This document shows, in pieces, positions 53,569 through 62,165 of a DNA stretch of 64,000 nucleotides. The notes beneath the pieces were generated by a model. The model ran no database searches, was not told the origin of the DNA, and saw only the letters and a list, made by a program, of their open reading frames with translations. The stretch's first letter is position 1. Each line of letters begins with the position of its first letter. This DNA is from Desulfomonile tiedjei (lineage in GTDB: Bacteria > Desulfobacterota > Desulfomonilia > Desulfomonilales > Desulfomonilaceae): the NCBI GenBank assembly GCA_016218715.1, contig JACRDG010000002.1:25131-89130 (forward strand). The letters are read 5' to 3'. The translations under genes and the position numbers were made by a program.

Positions 53569-55308
53569 TCATTTGGCTCCCGTCTCTCTCGGAAGTTTGA
53601 TGATCGAGTGCAGCTTTCCGAGATCTCCTTCGAGCAGTCGGCCTTCCCACTGGAGATTGTTCAGAGGGCCCTCCGACCCAGGGATAATCTCATCGCTCCA
53701 TCCCTCAAAGAAGATCGTGGTCATCCCTCTGCATGAACCCTTGGATCCTTCGAGCGCGTACGTTGCCTCGAACGGGGCCACGGCCCACTGGTAGTAATTG
53801 ACCTTACCGGATCGCTCTTTGACCTGAAAGACATCCACGGTGACCGCGGGCTTGCGAGCTAATTCCGTCGCCACGGCTCCGTGGGCTTGCCATTCCGCGG
53901 TCCCGACCACCAGAGGCCTGGATTCTCGCGAGAGTTTGGCGAAGGCTTCCAACGCCGGCCCGATATCGACGATGCTCCCTTTGGAGCCCTCTTGCTCCGG
54001 AGCTGCCAGTCGGATGCGCTCGCAAACCTCCACCATCCGGCCGGCAGCTTCGGCCAGACCCTGCAGATACTCTGAGGAATCGGGTTCAAAGTATAACTTG
54101 AGCCCGTCTGGGATCTTCTTCACCGGTGCGGCAGATTTTCTCACGAGTATAGCGGTCTTGGTCATCAGGACCGTCTGCTCCGCGAGGGAAGTCAGGGACC
54201 CTGCATAGAAATTCCGTCTCACGGCCGAGGTCGTCCAGTCCCGACCGCCGAGCGAAATGGCCTTCAGGGCGGTCAGGTAATAGGTGTCACCTGTTTGGCC
54301 TGAAATAGCCTGGTCGATCCCCTCGATGGAACGTTCCCCGACGCGATAGCCTTCCAGGAGTTTCTCAAAGGCGAGCACTTTGGAAATCTCTTCGCGGGGC
54401 GTGTCGTCCTTGATGAATTCCTGCTTGACCCGGTCGATGACCTCTTCATGGAGGGAATACCGCTCACCGAGAGGTTGAATTCCCAAACCCCTTTCCGGAT
54501 TGATCTTCGGCAATCCCTGCTGACGCGCCCACTTCTCGACGTCCTCCTTGACGAGTGAGCCGCTCTTTACCAGCACGGGGAGATCCGCGAAGGTCGGAAG
54601 GTCGGGTCGGCCGTTCACCCCAGAATAGAAGTCGTGAACCACCGTCCACAGCTCTATCAGTTTCTTGTTGCTGGGATCGGTGAAGAGTTTGACCACGCCC
54701 TGAGCGGTTTCGAACGGGAAGAGCATATCCTCGGGAAAAGGGAACGCCTGCTTCTGAACGGAAACGTCTATGGTAGCCTTGGCCAGGTACTGCATGGCCT
54801 GAAAGTACCTGCCCATGATCGGAGAGTCGGTATAATGGCCTCGAGGCCTGAACATGGCGTTACCTTTGATTTGTTCCGCCTGCTTGGCAACCTCCTCGGG
54901 CAGTTCCACCCCTGGCGACTCGGTCAGCAGGAGGAGCGGGACCCCGAACAGGCGACGCACCTGCGGGTCATCCGTCCTTGCCACGAATTCCTTCAAGGTC
55001 TGCGCCAAGAGAGACACCAGCAGCGTCTGTTCCACGGCTATCTGGTTTTGCTGCGCCACCCCCTTCATTGTCTCGAATAGGTAAGAATTGGTGAGAAGGA
55101 TCGCTTCCCCTTTGGCGAGTTCCGTCTTGACCCAGTTTGTGTCCGCTGGACCGATCGGGCTCTGAATAGCCGGCTCCAGCACTGTCGGTTGCCGCTCAGG
55201 CAGCGCTCGCTGCTTCACCTTTCCTGCGGAGTGCACCGTCAGACAAGTTGCCCACAGACACAAGATCGCGACTGCCGAAACCAGAGAGCCTGCTCGGTAA
55301 CCATTCAT
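53569..55308 (-). CDS. Secreted DUF3160 protein
   Basis: 579 residues from the ATG at 55308, which follows AGGAGG by eight bases. Signal peptide AGSLVSAVAILCLWATCLTV. The mature protein matches my memory of DUF3160 (GRYFQAMQYLAKATIDV, WTTSAVRRNFYAGSLTSLAE, MVEVCERIRLAA, TVDVFQVKERSGKVNYYQWA). The function of this family is not established. It is the first gene of the unit DUF3160 > ECF sigma > anti-sigma, with zero-base spacing (TGAATG) to the sigma gene. That coupling suggests the secreted protein belongs to the signalling circuit. Confidence 0.8.
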   Translation of the reverse strand: MNGYRAGSLVSAVAILCLWATCLTVHSAGKVKQRALPERQPTVLEPAIQSPIGPADTNWVKTELAKGEAILLTNSYLFETMKGVAQQNQIAVEQTLLVSLLAQTLKEFVARTDDPQVRRLFGVPLLLLTESPGVELPEEVAKQAEQIKGNAMFRPRGHYTDSPIMGRYFQAMQYLAKATIDVSVQKQAFPFPEDMLFPFETAQGVVKLFTDPSNKKLIELWTVVHDFYSGVNGRPDLPTFADLPVLVKSGSLVKEDVEKWARQQGLPKINPERGLGIQPLGERYSLHEEVIDRVKQEFIKDDTPREEISKVLAFEKLLEGYRVGERSIEGIDQAISGQTGDTYYLTALKAISLGGRDWTTSAVRRNFYAGSLTSLAEQTVLMTKTAILVRKSAAPVKKIPDGLKLYFEPDSSEYLQGLAEAAGRMVEVCERIRLAAPEQEGSKGSIVDIGPALEAFAKLSRESRPLVVGTAEWQAHGAVATELARKPAVTVDVFQVKERSGKVNYYQWAVAPFEATYALEGSKGSCRGMTTIFFEGWSDEIIPGSEGPLNNLQWEGRLLEGDLGKLHSIIKLPRETGAK

Positions 55309-55751
55309 GAGAACCCCTCCTGATGCCGATTGTTCGGGATCTTCCTCCACGAACATGAGGTCGAACAGCATGGAGCACTTGATTCAAGCACCGTCGCGGT
55401 GGCCCCATAGTTCTTAGTCGAACGGCAGGAGCTGAAATGACAACTCTTTTCCATTTCTCGGACAGACCATAGCTCTCGGGAAGTCACGGGTGATGCACCG
55501 GTCCTCGATCAACCAGACTACACGTGAAGCTCCCCTTCCCCGAGCAATCCCTCAGTTCGTTCTGTAATGAAAGGTCTTGTTGCCCACAGAGGAAGCCGAA
55601 CCGCTCGACGCGGCGGCGGCACTAAACCTGTGTCCTCAAGAATACCACCTCCGCGCGATCCTTGTCGATGTTATTTCCACAAGGAGGTCCTCCAAAATCG
55701 TGGCTCAGCGACGCAAATATCGACGGCTCCTTGAAATCCGAGGCAGTCATG

Positions 55752-55780
55752 TTTTGCGAGAAAACGCGACATAGTATAGT
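55752..55780 (+). promoter_or_regulatory. Promoter of the serpin-protease pair
   Basis: TTTTGC (55752-55757), 17-base spacer, TATAGT (55775-55780). The leader to the ATG at 55829 would be about 40 bases. Confidence 0.5.
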
Positions 55781-55828
55781 GTGACCCCACGAAAGCACTG
55801 TCCGCATCTCCGGGAGGGGGGCAATCGA

Positions 55829-57046
55829 ATGAAGACCAGAGCAGTTGCGGTTCTCTTCATGATCTGTTCCGCGCTGGCGTTTGGATTGATGGGTCAGGCG
55901 GAGGCCGGTCCGGTTACGAAAGAAACCCTCGCACAGGGTAACAACGCGTTCGCTACCGACCTGTACGCGAAGGTCAAGTCCCAGGAAGGAAATCTCTTTT
56001 ATTCCCCTTACAGCATATCCTCCGTGCTCGCGCTGACGTACGCCGGGGCTCGCGGCTCCACTGCCACCCAGATGGCGCAGGCGCTCCATTTCGAGGGCGA
56101 TCGAGCTGACGTGCTCCGCACCTTTGGATCGATGATGAGAGACCTCGACGATCGGGCGCGGAAGCAGAAAATTCAGCTCGGGACGGCCAACGCGTTATGG
56201 ATGGCCAAGGGAGGGCAACTGCTCGCCGAATATCGAAGGGTCGCGCAGAAAGACTTCTCGGCACGGGTGGCCCAACTCGACTTCGCCTCGACCCCGGATG
56301 CGGCGCGAAACGAGATAAACCAGTGGGTTGCAAAGCATACGTCCGGCAAGATCACCGATCTCCTGGCCCCCGGCATGGTTTCCGCGGCAACAAAGCTGGT
56401 ATTGACCAACGCCATCTACTTCAAGGGGAAATGGGCCTCTGCTTTCAAGAAAGAGAACACCTCCGACGGTCCGTTCACCTTGCCCGACGGCACTGAGGTC
56501 ACTGTTCCCCTGATGTACCAGGCCGGGAAATTCAAGTTCCTGGAGGAGGAATCCTTCCAGGCGCTGGAGTTGCCTTACGCGGGAAAGGCAATCTCCATGG
56601 TCATCGTACTTCCGAAGAAGAAGGACGGCCTCCCGGAGCTCGAAAATTCGTTCACCGCACAAAGCTTGGAGAAATGGCTTGGAGGATTGAACACGACCAA
56701 GCTCGCGGCTTATGTGCCGCGATTTACCGTGAGTAGCAAGTTTCGTCTCGCGGACACCCTTAAATCCATGGGCATGACCGATGCCTTCGCGGTTCCACCT
56801 GCGGATTTCTCGGGTATCGACGGCAAGAAGATCCTTGCTATTGACGAAGTCGTGCACCAGGCATTTGTGGATGTGAATGAGGAAGGGACCGAAGCGGCTG
56901 CCAGCACCGCGGTCACCATGCTCGAATCGACCGCGATGCCGGGAACGGAATTCAGGGCCGACCATCCCTTCCTCTTCATCATTCGGGACACGACATCCAA
57001 GAGCATACTCTTCGTCGGCCGTGTGCTGAATCCAGAAAGAAAATAA
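55829..57046 (+). CDS. Secreted serpin (serine/cysteine protease inhibitor)
   Basis: 405 residues from the ATG at 55829 after GGGAGGGGGG. Signal peptide cleaved near residue 26. The full serpin fold is present: NLFYSPYSISSVLALTYAGA, TKLVLTNAIYFKGKWASAFK, VPRFTVSSKFRLADTLKSMG, and the C-terminal FRADHPFLFIIRDTTSKSIL. The hinge of the reactive loop is EEGTEAAAST (351-360), the inhibitory consensus. The scissile region is AVTMLESTAMPG, with Glu366-Ser367-Thr368 around P1. Serpins trap S1 serine proteases and sometimes caspases. A secreted S1 protease gene follows 37 bases later. Confidence 0.94.
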   Translation: MKTRAVAVLFMICSALAFGLMGQAEAGPVTKETLAQGNNAFATDLYAKVKSQEGNLFYSPYSISSVLALTYAGARGSTATQMAQALHFEGDRADVLRTFGSMMRDLDDRARKQKIQLGTANALWMAKGGQLLAEYRRVAQKDFSARVAQLDFASTPDAARNEINQWVAKHTSGKITDLLAPGMVSAATKLVLTNAIYFKGKWASAFKKENTSDGPFTLPDGTEVTVPLMYQAGKFKFLEEESFQALELPYAGKAISMVIVLPKKKDGLPELENSFTAQSLEKWLGGLNTTKLAAYVPRFTVSSKFRLADTLKSMGMTDAFAVPPADFSGIDGKKILAIDEVVHQAFVDVNEEGTEAAASTAVTMLESTAMPGTEFRADHPFLFIIRDTTSKSILFVGRVLNPERK

Positions 57047-57083
57047 CAGGGCCGGGAACGGTTTGGGCAGGAGGTAACAACAC

Positions 57084-58631
57084 ATGTCTCGCATCATCCG
57101 GTCCCTTGCGCTGGTGACTCTTCTGGTTCTGGGACTGCTGATGAGTTCCGTTCCGAATCTCTTTGCGCAGCCGCGGGATTCGAACGTGCGAACTCTCGAA
57201 GCGAACAGAATCCCCTCAACCAACATCGTCATCACCCTGAGAGTTGACAAACCGGCTCCAAAAGCAGGTGATGAGATAACCCTCATTGCGGAAACCAACC
57301 GGGACTGCCATTTGACCATTCTTTACCTCGGACCATCGGGAGACGTGGTGGTTTTCTGGCCCAATCGATCTTCAGGATGGGACGACCGGGTCACGGCAAA
57401 CAGGCCGATACAGATCCCCGGTCAATCGGCAGATTTCCGATTCAAGGTGGACGGCAAGCAGCCGATCGAAAACATCGTCGCGTACGCCGCGACGAACAAA
57501 GATCTCATCTTCGACCAGCGGGACTTCCGGGAACTGCCGGGGGGGAAAGTCAAAGCCTTCCTCGGGAGCGGCGGTGACCTGGAACGAGCTTTTCGAACGC
57601 GAGCGGCCCGGATCCCTGCCGGCGTCGGCTGGGGAACCGCACACCTCGCGCTGCGGGTAGCGACCTCGGGCCCTGGCCACGGTGATGCGAGCCAACCTCC
57701 GGACCCGGATGGGTGCCAGATGCAAGGCTCCCTGCGAGAAGTTGCATCGAACGCCGGTGTACGCACGATCACCGTTTCCAAGGATCTGGACGAGAAGAGT
57801 CTCGAATCTCTGGAAGCGCAACTGATCTCCGATTCCTATGAAGGATTGCTCGGCCTCGGAAGCGGAGAGGGGACGCTCGGAGGCCGCGAGTGGCTGGCGC
57901 TGCGCGACTTCGTCACGGGTGATCACTTCGATCCGAAACACCTCGCGGAATACGAGCCCGACCTCCCCAAGTCGATCTGCGGCCAGGACGGCAGAACCAG
58001 GCAAACGCCCTGTTCCGATTCTCCGTGGCGGTGGAACTGTTTCCTGCTCGTCACATGGCAGGACGGAAACAAGGGCCTGTGCTCCGGGTGGTTGATAGGC
58101 CCGCGAACGGTCCTGACTGCCGGCCATTGCGTCTACAATCGAAAGCTAAAGAGCTGGGCAAAGAGCATCGAGGTAGCCCCCGGAGCAGACGGATCGTCCT
58201 TTCCTTTTGGCAAGCAGTCTGCGTCGGATTTTCGGAGCGTGGACAAGTGGGTGCAGGACGGGAATTCGGATTTCGATTTCGGCGCGATCATCCTGCCCAC
58301 CAAGGAACTCGGCCAGAAAGTCGGCCATTTCGGGTTTCAGTCGCTTTCTTCCACCGCCCTCAAGCAGATGGAGATTCGCACCTCGGGTTATCCCGGAGAC
58401 AAGCCGCGCGGCACCCAATGGTTCATGTCAGGCCCTACTGAAAAAGTAACGTGCGGGCAGCTCTTTTACACGATCGACACCTATGGGGGGCAAAGCGGGA
58501 GCGCCGTCTGGGTCCAGGACAAGGATAAGCGGCTAGCCGTGGGCATTCACACACAGGGAGGGTGTCCCAACAAGGCCACCAGGATCAGAAAACCGATCTT
58601 CGACCTCATGATGCACTGGAAAGAGCAGTAG
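57084..58631 (+). CDS. Secreted V8-like serine protease with N-terminal DUF4384
   Basis: 515 residues. Signal peptide (LALVTLLVLGLLMSSVPNLF), DUF4384 at about 48-145 (APKAGDEITLIAETNRDCHL, VVVFWPNRSSGWDDRV), a spacer, and from about 300 a chymotrypsin-fold protease of the glutamyl-endopeptidase (S1B) type. The triad is His348 (LTAGHCVY), Asp398 (NSDFDFGAIIL) and Ser471 (YGGQSGSAVW). Extra cysteines (299, 310, 319, 333) suggest disulfides. About 150 residues between the domains may act as propeptide. It lies 37 bases after the serpin on the same strand, so both are probably co-transcribed. Confidence 0.9.
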   Translation: MSRIIRSLALVTLLVLGLLMSSVPNLFAQPRDSNVRTLEANRIPSTNIVITLRVDKPAPKAGDEITLIAETNRDCHLTILYLGPSGDVVVFWPNRSSGWDDRVTANRPIQIPGQSADFRFKVDGKQPIENIVAYAATNKDLIFDQRDFRELPGGKVKAFLGSGGDLERAFRTRAARIPAGVGWGTAHLALRVATSGPGHGDASQPPDPDGCQMQGSLREVASNAGVRTITVSKDLDEKSLESLEAQLISDSYEGLLGLGSGEGTLGGREWLALRDFVTGDHFDPKHLAEYEPDLPKSICGQDGRTRQTPCSDSPWRWNCFLLVTWQDGNKGLCSGWLIGPRTVLTAGHCVYNRKLKSWAKSIEVAPGADGSSFPFGKQSASDFRSVDKWVQDGNSDFDFGAIILPTKELGQKVGHFGFQSLSSTALKQMEIRTSGYPGDKPRGTQWFMSGPTEKVTCGQLFYTIDTYGGQSGSAVWVQDKDKRLAVGIHTQGGCPNKATRIRKPIFDLMMHWKEQ

Positions 58632-58663
58632 CGCCCATCAGCCTCGGGAAGATGGGGCCGCGC

Positions 58664-58838
58664 TCAGTACTCCATATATACGGTCGCGCATTCGTCCTCC
58701 CCTGAACGGGTGCGCAGGTCAGGCTGATCGTGCAACCTGGATTCGGCCGACGGAGGTGAGTGACCGGCAAGATGCCGGCCCCACTGAACAGGCACGGACA
58801 GGGGCTCAGGTTAGAACCCTATTTGAGAAACGCGCACG
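58664..58838. repeat. Modular repeat copy after the protease gene
   Basis: Left end CAGTACTCCATATATACGGT followed by CGCGCATTC, partial core GACCGGCAAGATGCCGGCCC and TGAACAGG, right end ACCCTATTTGAGAAACGCGC. Fills most of the 319-base gap before the next gene. Confidence 0.75.
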
Positions 58839-58950
58839 AAGGCATCGGCACGAAACAATCGTCTCCATTCCACGCATCGGAATAGGGAATGATGTGGTCG
58901 TTTATTCGGACATTAGCTTTGGCTGGCCGCGTAGTATTTCGGGATGGCCC

Positions 58951-59673
58951 CTACCCTCCGGACCGGTGGTACCTCAGGATTACGTCGCGCACCTCTCTGT
59001 GGCCTCGCCCGATCGCGTAGTCGATGGCGGTACGCCCTTCCTCATCCTTGATGTTCGGCTGTGCCCCTCTTTCGAGCAGCAGCTTCACCACTTCGAGGTG
59101 GCCGTTGAACGCGGCTGAAATGAGCGCGGTACGCCCGCAGTTCGACTGAAGGTTGATGGCCGCGCCTCTCTCGATGAGCAGTTTCACCAGATCGTTATGC
59201 CCGGCAAACGCGGTCCACATCAGGGCCGTACTGCTGTTGTTCGCTGCGGCGTTTACGTCGGCACCTCGTTCCAGGAGCAGCCGCACTACCTCTGCGTGTC
59301 CCCTCGACGCGGCCCACATGAGGGGTGTCATCCCCCACGTCCCTTTCGCATTGAGATTCGCTCCACGGTCCACCAGCCGCGCGGCCTCACGCGGGACACC
59401 TCTCTTGCTTGCCTGGATCAATTGTTCGCCCAGTTCTTTCGCCCTTGACTCGTCCACCTCGGGAAACTTGAAAACGACTTCCACCGTCCCTTCGAACATC
59501 GGAAGGCGATGATCCAGCTCGGACTGCTTGATGACCCCAGCCTGGACTAGCTTGTCGAACAACACTTGCAGATTGGCTGCAGACAGACGGTACTTATCCA
59601 TCAACGCGGCATCGTCCATTCCGGAACGAATATCGTTGACCACTTCCCGAGCGTTTATTTTGGCCCCTGCCAT
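58951..59673 (-). CDS. Ankyrin-repeat protein with N-terminal helical domain
   Basis: 240 residues from the ATG at 59673, preceded by GGAGATC. The N-terminal 50 residues (NAREVVNDIRSGMDDAALMD then KYRLSAANLQVLFDKL) look like a small helical domain that recurs in delta-proteobacterial regulators, though I cannot name it with confidence. Five ankyrin repeats fill about 95-235 (WGMTPLMWAASRGHAEVVRL, SSTALMWTAFAGHNDLVKLL, and others). No signal peptide. Probably a cytoplasmic binding protein. Confidence 0.88.
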   Translation of the reverse strand: MAGAKINAREVVNDIRSGMDDAALMDKYRLSAANLQVLFDKLVQAGVIKQSELDHRLPMFEGTVEVVFKFPEVDESRAKELGEQLIQASKRGVPREAARLVDRGANLNAKGTWGMTPLMWAASRGHAEVVRLLLERGADVNAAANNSSTALMWTAFAGHNDLVKLLIERGAAINLQSNCGRTALISAAFNGHLEVVKLLLERGAQPNIKDEEGRTAIDYAIGRGHREVRDVILRYHRSGG

Positions 59674-59931
59674 GAAAGATCTCCGTCCGCGATAGTCTGA
59701 CTGATAGGCCGTCAAATGATAAGACAAATCTTACTACTATTTAAAGCACTTATTTCGAAGGAAAGGCAATTCGTCGTTCGGACCGCGTTCGGACCTATCA
59801 AACCACCGGGCGATGGAACCGGAGCCACTGGGCCCCACACAGCAAGCTGAAATGGCATAAGATTCTTTACGGGCTCGGAAACACCTTGACAGCTTTCGCT
59901 CCTCCCGGAATTTTCACACGCGAGATCCGGG

Positions 59932-59959
59932 TTGACAACGTGAGAGGGATTGCTACAAT
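59932..59959 (+). promoter_or_regulatory. Strong promoter before the 37-residue peptide gene
   Basis: TTGACA (59932-59937), 16-base spacer, TACAAT (59954-59959). The match is close to consensus, with an AT-rich discriminator. The leader is about 65 bases. Confidence 0.7.
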
Positions 59960-60028
59960 AAAATACCAAGTAATCCCCTTGGACAGTTAAAGGGCCGCAC
60001 AGCCGGAAACAAGGATAAGGAGGGTATC

Positions 60029-60142
60029 ATGAAGAAGCTGCTGACGGCCGCTACGATGCTGTTCTATTGCGGCTACTACTACGGTGGGTGCTACGGCTAC
60101 TGGGGCTATCCGATGTACGGCGGATGGTGCGGCTGGTGGTAG
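60029..60142 (+). CDS. 37-residue Gly/Tyr/Trp/Cys-rich peptide
   Basis: ATG at 60029 follows AAGGAGGG and is read to a TAG at 60142. The product starts MKKLLTAATMLFYCGYYYGG and ends YWGYPMYGGWCGWW. It has a short basic and hydrophobic N terminus and then a tail made almost only of Gly, Tyr, Trp and Cys (three Cys, eight Tyr, five Trp). A near-consensus promoter lies upstream. No known family is recognised; a small membrane or envelope peptide, or a metal- or pi-stacking-binding peptide, is conceivable. Existence as a gene is inferred from promoter, ribosome-binding site and biased composition. Confidence 0.65.
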   Translation: MKKLLTAATMLFYCGYYYGGCYGYWGYPMYGGWCGWW

Positions 60143-60590
60143 TAGACCGGCATTCAGAATCTGGATTCTATCGGTAGAAGTGGGGGGACTCGCGAATCAG
60201 CTAGGGGTCCTCAGAGAGCTTTTCGGTGGTTTTGGTTTGTCTTCACTCTTACCCGGCCTGAGCTTTCAAGGGGATTCACTCACACCAGGCCTGCGCATCG
60301 TAAGTTGTGCGTTTCTCAATGACGTTCGGCATACGTCGGGGCTACTGTTGCCCGAATTATCCCCCTTGTAAAACTCGCTTCGACCTTCTCATTCCGTCCA
60401 TCGGCGAAAAAAGCGGTTGACTAGTTGCGTCCGGAAAGGGAGTATGGTGAACGCCGATACTGACCGGGATGGCTGAGCTTTATCCAGAGTGTCTGGGCTG
60501 TTGTGGGGCTCGGCGTGCATCGGACGCGAGAAACCTGCTCGCGCGATGCGACGCGTATCGGACGAGGCCTGTCCAACCGGGAGATGACCA
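60143..60590. other. Intergenic stretch, nothing identified
   Basis: 448 bases between the small peptide gene and the response regulator. A 95-residue frame from 60084 overlaps the peptide gene out of frame and has no support. A weak TTGACT at 60416 with a distant TATGGT may belong to the regulator promoter. Confidence 0.5.
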
Positions 60591-60959
60591 ATGCCGCGAA
60601 TTCTTGTTGTTGACGACGACGACCTGGTGCGATCCATGCTGACCCAAATGATGACAGAGGCCGGCTACGAGGTGGGGGCCGCTGCCGACGGTAACGCGGG
60701 CCTCCGCGCGTACCGGGAAAACCCCGCGGACCTCATCATCATGGACATTGTTATGCCCGAAAAAGATGGATGGGAAGCCATTGTCGAACTTCGGCAGGAC
60801 TTCCCGGACTCAAGGATCATCGCCATCTCGGGAGGAGCGCGAACCGGTCCGTACGGATACCTGGCATTAGCGAAACGCTTCGGCGCACAGCGGGTCTTCG
60901 CCAAGCCGATCCAGAAACGTGAGCTGCTTCAAGCGGTTCGCGAGCTTCTGGATGAATGA
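60591..60959 (+). CDS. Single-domain response regulator (CheY-like)
   Basis: 122 residues, a stand-alone receiver. It has the acidic pair in RILVVDDDDLVRSML, the phospho-acceptor Asp in DLIIMDIVMPEKDGWEA, the Ser/Thr switch in RIIAISGGAR and the conserved Lys in RVFAKPIQKREL. No output domain, so it acts through a partner, perhaps an orphan kinase such as the one at 20333-22570 (inference). A second receiver protein follows 250 bases later. Confidence 0.92.
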   Translation: MPRILVVDDDDLVRSMLTQMMTEAGYEVGAAADGNAGLRAYRENPADLIIMDIVMPEKDGWEAIVELRQDFPDSRIIAISGGARTGPYGYLALAKRFGAQRVFAKPIQKRELLQAVRELLDE

Positions 60960-61210
60960 AGTGCTGGGCCCCGGTTACCGAACTTCCCTTGCCTCGGCCC
61001 TCTCCGGCAAGGTGTAGGGAAAGGCCAGGAGGTCTCTCTTCTTCGAATCGCGGCTCACGTTCCCGGGACCCATTCCGCGGGAGCAGGAAGAGCCCGAGCT
61101 GGAGCGCTTCCCCGGGTGACGAAACAGGATAGAGATTGTTTCATTTCCGGCCTGGCCATGAACCGCGGGCCCGCCCCGTACGGATATCGAGGCCGTAGGG
61201 AGTGGAACCG

Positions 61211-61906
61211 ATGGATGCGAAGAAATCGATACTCCTCGTGGATCCGGACCGACAAAGCAATCGAGCTATGTTCGCGGCTCTGGTGCGAGCCGGGCACAGC
61301 GTCACAGATACCTACCGGGCCGATCACGCCCTGGAGATTTTGGCCAAGCGAAGCTTTGAAGCGGCTGTGGTAGATGTATCCCTCGCGCGGGCCCAGGGAG
61401 CGGACCTCTTCGAGCAACTTGCCCATGATTGGAGCCGCCCGTTAGTATTTGCCATGGGGAATTTCGTCTCGCTTGCCGACGGACATACGGCAATTGCGCG
61501 GGGGGGCCACTATTACCTCCCGCGGCCGCTGGATGTGCCCCGAGTAGTGGCTCTGCTCGCCGCGATTCAGGAGCCGACCACGCTCGCCACCGGCGCAGAC
61601 CTCCTCGAGTATCTGAGGCTATTGCTCGAGACCGGCAAGAAGGTCGTGGTCGAGATGACCGATCATTTGGGATGCGCTGCTCGCCTTTACCTGGCCTATG
61701 GCGATGTGGTGCATGCCGTGCACAACGAACTCACCGGTGAAGAAGCCTTCCGGTCTGCTCTCGGTTTCGCGGGTGGAACCCTTGCCGCTCTCCCCTGGAC
61801 TGAACCGGAAGAGGTTTCGATTCGCAAGCCCAGGAGTTCCCTTCTGAACGAGGCTGCTGAGGCGATCGCACGTGCGAAGGAACCGGCCCTCACTCACCAG
61901 ATCTAG
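61211..61906 (+). CDS. Receiver-like domain fused to DUF4388 (PATAN)
   Basis: 231 residues from the ATG at 61211, which follows GGGAGTGG; a GTG three codons upstream is possible. The N-terminal half is a receiver (KSILLVDPDRQSNRAMFAAL, FEAAVVDVSLARAQGADLFE, LVFAMGNFVS) with a plausible phospho-Asp. The second half is DUF4388/PATAN (DLLEYLRLLLETGKKVVVEM, ARLYLAYGDVVHAVHNELTG, EEAFRSALGFAGGTLAALPW), a domain linked to two-component and motility signalling. Followed by a hairpin terminator. Confidence 0.82.
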   Translation: MDAKKSILLVDPDRQSNRAMFAALVRAGHSVTDTYRADHALEILAKRSFEAAVVDVSLARAQGADLFEQLAHDWSRPLVFAMGNFVSLADGHTAIARGGHYYLPRPLDVPRVVALLAAIQEPTTLATGADLLEYLRLLLETGKKVVVEMTDHLGCAARLYLAYGDVVHAVHNELTGEEAFRSALGFAGGTLAALPWTEPEEVSIRKPRSSLLNEAAEAIARAKEPALTHQI

Positions 61907-61951
61907 AAGCGCGTGTGGATTATCTGTGAGATGTTCCCAACGAAAAGCCAC

Positions 61952-61987
61952 GGGGAAACCCTTTTCTTGTGTCAAAAAGGGGTCCCC
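61952..61987. terminator. Imperfect hairpin after the DUF4388 gene
   Basis: GGGGAAACCCTTTTCTTG and CAAAAAGGGGTCCCC pair with a bulge. Same design as the hairpins at 6763 and 44403. Confidence 0.6.
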
Positions 61988-62165
61988 ACCACATTCCCCG
62001 GGCACTCTCCACCCATGCCGGACCCCTTTGACAGCCGGGCGCTTCGTCATCACCAAACGGGCAATTCTTGAGATGGACGGCTAATTGACGAGAACGTCAT
62101 TGTGGAAGACCGCAACGGCTTGAGATAAACCGGCCGGACAGGGTTCACCCGATAGGGAGGAAAGA

